From: Rikenellaceae bacterium
GTDB lineage: Bacteria; Bacteroidota; Bacteroidia; Bacteroidales; Rikenellaceae
Assembly: GCA_021203585.1 (NCBI GenBank)
Contig: JAJQAW010000037.1
Span: 1-7,717, forward strand
Direction: 5' to 3'
DNA: 7,717 nucleotides
Below are positions 5,026-7,717 of the stretch, in pieces. The translations under genes were made by a program, and so were the position numbers. A model generated the notes under the pieces. The model was given only the letters and a program-made list of their open reading frames with translations, was not told the DNA's origin and did not search any database. Position 1 is the first letter of the stretch. Each line of letters begins with the position of its first letter.

Positions 5026-5571
5026 GTGAACGATCTGTCGCTGCATATGATGGATATGATCCAGAACTCGCTCTCGGCAGGAGCGAACCGCATCGGCTTG
5101 TCTGTCGAAGAGGATACCCGGGCCGATAGGCTGAAGATCACGATTACCGATAACGGACGCGGCATGTCGGCCGACCAGGTCGCCCGGCTGGACGATCCGT
5201 TTTTCACGACCCGAACAACCCGGAGGGTGGGAATGGGAATTCCGTTGTTTCGTCAGAGCGCCTGCCAAAGTGCGGGAGAGCTTACCGTAGAGTCGGAACC
5301 GGGGCTCGGCACGACCGTAACCGCCGTATTTCAGCACAGTCACTTGGACCGTCCGCCGTTAGGCGATCTGGCCGGAAGTTTTATATTGATGGTCTCGGCC
5401 AATCCGGAGACTCATTTCATACTGGATTATAGGTTTAATGAAAACCGCTATCGTTTCGATACGGTCCAGGTGAAAGAAGCTCTGGACGGCCTCCCGCTCC
5501 ATGAACCGGCGGTAATGACTGCGCTGACCGAAATGATTTCCGAAAATTTGAAAGAGGCGAGGCTTGGTTGA
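5026..5571 (+). CDS. GHKL (Bergerat-fold) ATP-binding protein, second type
   Basis: This 181-residue protein starts at GTG 5026, 14 bases after the PHP gene. It carries the GHKL motifs almost from its first residue: N box LHMMDMIQNSLSAGA (N14), G1 box DNGRGM at 42-47, and lid RRVGMGIPLF at 67-75. The DPFFTTR segment before the lid is typical of histidine-kinase-like ATPases. D10 stands where many GHKL ATPases have the catalytic Glu. The ATPase domain ends near residue 105 (GLGTTVTAVF), and the last 75 residues form a second, unrecognised domain. It has no dimerisation helix with a phospho-accepting His, so it is not a classical histidine kinase. Its architecture differs from the RsbW-like copy at 1405-1815. 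A role as a switch ATPase in the hydrogenase signalling module is inferred from the neighbours. Confidence 0.85.
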   Translation: MNDLSLHMMDMIQNSLSAGANRIGLSVEEDTRADRLKITITDNGRGMSADQVARLDDPFFTTRTTRRVGMGIPLFRQSACQSAGELTVESEPGLGTTVTAVFQHSHLDRPPLGDLAGSFILMVSANPETHFILDYRFNENRYRFDTVQVKEALDGLPLHEPAVMTALTEMISENLKEARLG

Positions 5572-5583
5572 TATTCTTTCCTG

Positions 5584-5617
5584 AATCCCGTTCTTGGGTT
5601 ACGGTTTTTTCTTTTTT
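5584..5617 (+). terminator. Weak intrinsic terminator after the PHP/ATPase pair
   Basis: AATCCC (5584-5589) can pair with GGGTT (5596-5600) with one bulged T around a six-base loop. After ACGG, two runs of six T follow, interrupted by one C (5605-5617). The stem is short, but the T-rich tail and the promoter just downstream support a transcription-unit boundary. Confidence 0.35.
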
Positions 5618-5631
5618 GCAATTTTCATTGC
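5618..5631. promoter_or_regulatory. Candidate Crp/Fnr-type operator GCAAT-N4-ATTGC
   Basis: GCAAT-TTTC-ATTGC is a perfect inverted repeat with 5-base half sites and a 4-base spacer, the geometry of Fnr-type sites (TTGAT-N4-ATCAA). It overlaps the candidate -33 box (ATTG 5627-5630) of the promoter for the ferredoxin-HydB genes. The obvious candidate protein is the Crp/Fnr-family regulator at 339-998. The half-site sequence differs from classical Fnr, so the match is one of geometry and position only. Confidence 0.45.
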
Positions 5632-5657
5632 TTTTATCCTACGAATTTGTAACTTTA
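5627..5657 (+). promoter_or_regulatory. Promoter of the ferredoxin-HydB transcription unit
   Basis: TAACTTTA (5650-5657) matches the Bacteroidetes -7 consensus TAnnTTTG except for the last base, and ATTG (5627-5630) matches the -33 box at three of four positions, with 19 bases between. The predicted start near 5664 gives a leader of about 50 bases before ATG 5716. This is the best promoter match in the window. Confidence 0.5.
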
Positions 5658-5660
5658 CCT

Positions 5661-5679
5661 GCCGGGGAATTTTTCCGGC
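5661..5679 (+). promoter_or_regulatory. Hairpin at the start of the ferredoxin-HydB leader
   Basis: GCCGG (5661-5665) pairs with CCGGC (5675-5679), and G:U and A:U pairs can extend the stem inward to about eight pairs. It covers the predicted transcription start, so it may cap and stabilise the 5' end of the mRNA or serve as a palindromic protein site. No known riboswitch pattern is visible. Confidence 0.35.
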
Positions 5680-5715
5680 CTACTCACCTGAAACCTATTA
5701 AACGTGTAACTACAG

Positions 5716-6117
5716 ATGAATAAAATCAAGTCGCTGGACGACCTGCGCCGGATGAAGCAGTCGCTGGAAAAGAATATGACCATCCGGGAAAAGAGCGATT
5801 CCCCCGATTCGCAGGTTCAAATCCGCGTGGCGATGGCTACCTGCGGGATCGCCGCCGGGGCACGGGAAGTAATGACCGCCCTGATCCGCAAAATCGACCA
5901 GGAAAAAATACCGGCTATCGTTACCCAGGGCGGGTGTATGAGCTATTGTTACGCCGAGCCGACCCTCGAGGTGCGGATCCCGGGCAAAGATCCGGTGGTT
6001 TTCGGAAAGGTCACCCCGGAAATGGCCGGCGAAATTGTCGATAAATACATCCGCCAAGGGGAACTGGTAGGCCAAATCATTCCGGTCAATTTTCAACAGG
6101 TAAGCGATACTAAATAA
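5716..6117 (+). CDS. Thioredoxin-like [2Fe-2S] ferredoxin family protein
   Basis: This 133-residue protein belongs to the thioredoxin-fold ferredoxins related to the NuoE/HydC and NuoF N-terminal domains, which pass electrons within NAD(P)H-linked hydrogenases. A helical, charged N-terminal part (about 1-30) precedes the domain. The cluster motifs are ATCGIAAGA (C43) and GGCMSYCYAEP (C74, C78), followed by the conserved EVRIPGKDP strand. Only three of the usual four ligand cysteines are seen: the second position of the first pair is not Cys. From memory, small stand-alone members often look like this, so the protein may hold the cluster with a non-Cys ligand or from a partner. It ends five bases before the HydB gene, so the two are translationally close. 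It is not a NuoE: the longer helical N-terminal domain and CxxxxC pair of NuoE are absent. Confidence 0.88.
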   Translation: MNKIKSLDDLRRMKQSLEKNMTIREKSDSPDSQVQIRVAMATCGIAAGAREVMTALIRKIDQEKIPAIVTQGGCMSYCYAEPTLEVRIPGKDPVVFGKVTPEMAGEIVDKYIRQGELVGQIIPVNFQQVSDTK

Positions 6118-6122
6118 CGGTT

Positions 6123-7717
6123 ATGTCACACTATAAAATGCACTTGCTGGTGTGTGGAGGAACCGGGTGCCGGGCTTCGCAGAGCGATGTACTGGTCAAA
6201 AGCCTGGAACAGGAGCTCCGCGCGCAGGGATTGGCCGACGAGGCGAAAGTAGTGATGACCGGGTGTTTCGGCTTCTGTGAAAAAGGCCCGATCGTGAAGG
6301 TCATTCCCGACAATACGTTTTATACCCAGGTTAAACCGGAAGACGCGGCCGAAATCGTTTCCGAACACGTACTCAAGGGGCGCCGTGTGGAGCACTTGTT
6401 GTATGAGGATCCCGAAACCCACCGGCATATCGAAGATTCCAAGCATATGGGATTTTACCGGAAGCAGCTGCGCATTGCCTTGCGCAACTGCGGGTTTATC
6501 GATCCGGAAAATATCGAAGAATACATTGCCCGCGACGGATACGCGGCCTTGGGGAACATTGTGGCGGACATAACCCCTGCGGAGGCCGTAGAGATCGTAA
6601 AAAAATCGGGCCTGCGCGGACGTGGGGGCGGCGGTTTCCCGACCGGACTGAAGTGGGAAATAGCGGCCGGAAATGAGGCCGATCGGAAATATGTGGTTTG
6701 CAATGCCGATGAAGGGGATCCGGGAGCGTTTATGGATCGGTCGATCCTCGAAGGCGACCCGCACACGGTTCTCGAAGCGATGGCCATTTGCGGATACTGC
6801 ATCGGCGCCACCAAAGGGTTGATCTATATCCGGGCGGAATATCCGTTGGCCATTAGCCGGTTGCAGGTAGCGATCGCCCAGGCGCGGGAATACGGCCTCT
6901 TAGGGGAGGATATCCTCGGAACCGGGTTCGAATTCGATGTCGAACTGCGTTTCGGCGCAGGAGCTTTCGTCTGCGGGGAAGAAACGGCGCTGATCCATTC
7001 GATGGAAGGGTTCCGCGGCGAACCGACCGTCAAACCGCCTTTCCCGGCAGAAAAGGGATACCTGGGCAAACCGACCAATGTGAATAACGTCGAAACGCTG
7101 GCCAACATACCGGTAATCTTCTTAAAGGGGCCGGAGTGGTTCGCCTCGATCGGAACCGAACGTTCGAAAGGAACCAAGGTATTTGCGTTGGCGGGGAAAA
7201 TCAATAATGTCGGGTTGATCGAAGTCCCGATGGGAATTACCCTGCGGGAGGTTATTTTCGAAATCGGCGGGGGCATCAAAGATGGAAAAAAATTCAAAGC
7301 CGTACAGACCGGTGGACCTTCGGGCGGATGCCTGACCGAGGTGTACCTGGACACGCCGATCGACTACGATAACCTGTTAGCGGCCGGGTCGATGATGGGT
7401 TCGGGCGGGATGATCGTTATGGACGAAGACGATTGCATGTCCTCGGTAGCCAAATTCTACCTGAAATTCACGGTCGAAGAATCGTGCGGCAAATGCGCGC
7501 CGTGCCGCATCGGGAATAAACGGCTGCATGAAATGCTCGAAAAAATTTGCGACGGCAAAGGGACGGAAGACGATCTGGAATACCTGAAAAATCTGAGCAT
7601 GGTCATCAAAGATACTTCGCTTTGCGGTCTGGGACAAACTTCGCCCAATCCGGTGTTGTCGACCCTGCAATATTTTTGGGACGAATACCTCACCCACGTA
7701 ACCGAAAGGCGGTGTCC
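6123..7717 (+). CDS. hydB: NuoF/HydB-type NADH-binding flavoprotein subunit of [FeFe] hydrogenase (3' end outside window)
   Basis: The frame is open from ATG 6123 to the window end, 531 complete codons. Domains in order: an N-terminal thioredoxin-like [2Fe-2S] domain with C11, C16, C48 and C52; the FMN/NADH-binding core, with SGLRGRGGGGFPTG at 162-175 and NADEGDPGAF soon after; the GAFVCGEETALIHSMEG segment; an SLBB-like region; and the NuoF C-terminal [4Fe-4S] site ESCGKCAPCR (C455, C458, C461) completed by C501. The last codons read ERRC, where family members begin a C-terminal dicluster ferredoxin domain, so perhaps 60-80 residues are missing. The protein would oxidise or reduce NAD(P)H at FMN and feed electrons to the catalytic HydA subunit, expected just downstream. 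The start fits: MSHYKMHLLVCGGTGC is the usual N terminus. All ligand cysteines are present and no lesion is visible. Confidence 0.95.
   Translation, partial: MSHYKMHLLVCGGTGCRASQSDVLVKSLEQELRAQGLADEAKVVMTGCFGFCEKGPIVKVIPDNTFYTQVKPEDAAEIVSEHVLKGRRVEHLLYEDPETHRHIEDSKHMGFYRKQLRIALRNCGFIDPENIEEYIARDGYAALGNIVADITPAEAVEIVKKSGLRGRGGGGFPTGLKWEIAAGNEADRKYVVCNADEGDPGAFMDRSILEGDPHTVLEAMAICGYCIGATKGLIYIRAEYPLAISRLQVAIAQAREYGLLGEDILGTGFEFDVELRFGAGAFVCGEETALIHSMEGFRGEPTVKPPFPAEKGYLGKPTNVNNVETLANIPVIFLKGPEWFASIGTERSKGTKVFALAGKINNVGLIEVPMGITLREVIFEIGGGIKDGKKFKAVQTGGPSGGCLTEVYLDTPIDYDNLLAAGSMMGSGGMIVMDEDDCMSSVAKFYLKFTVEESCGKCAPCRIGNKRLHEMLEKICDGKGTEDDLEYLKNLSMVIKDTSLCGLGQTSPNPVLSTLQYFWDEYLTHVTERRC

Overview
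This window looks like part of the hydrogenase region of an anaerobic member of the Bacteroidota, most likely Bacteroidales and possibly Alistipes-like. The evidence is the set of genes, the almost complete lack of Shine-Dalgarno sequences, and several upstream sites resembling the Bacteroidetes -33 (TTTG) / -7 (TAnnTTTG) promoter. The genus is a guess. Every gene I can support is on the + strand.

Layout. Positions 1-102 are the 3' end of an unrecognised gene. A Crp/Fnr-family regulator (339-998) follows. Next come a stand-alone DRTGG-domain protein (1044-1388) and an RsbW/SpoIIAB-like ATPase (1405-1815). After these lies a gene for a sensory-type [FeFe]-hydrogenase-like iron-sulfur protein (1889-3191), broken twice: by an in-frame TAA between its ferredoxin and hydrogenase domains, and by a one-base frameshift in a run of eight G. 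A second DRTGG gene (3563-3898) sits alone between two unusually long intergenic stretches (371 and 408 bases) that carry inverted copies of a 15-base motif. It is followed by a PHP-domain phosphoesterase (4307-5011) and a second GHKL ATPase (5026-5571).

A 144-base gap then appears to hold a weak terminator, a Crp/Fnr-geometry operator, a promoter and a leader hairpin. It leads into a thioredoxin-like [2Fe-2S] ferredoxin (5716-6117) and a NuoF/HydB-type flavoprotein (6123 to beyond the window end).

How the genes may work together (inference). The downstream pair should be electron-transfer subunits of a multimeric, NAD(P)H-linked, probably electron-bifurcating [FeFe] hydrogenase, with the catalytic subunit expected beyond 7717. 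The upstream block of DRTGG, GHKL ATPase, hydrogenase-like protein and PHP enzyme looks like a signalling module that senses H2 or redox state. Its central sensor appears broken here, while the catalytic-side genes look intact. No NuoE/HydC gene lies in the window, although it normally accompanies NuoF/HydB.

No rRNA, tRNA, CRISPR array or recognisable insertion sequence was seen.
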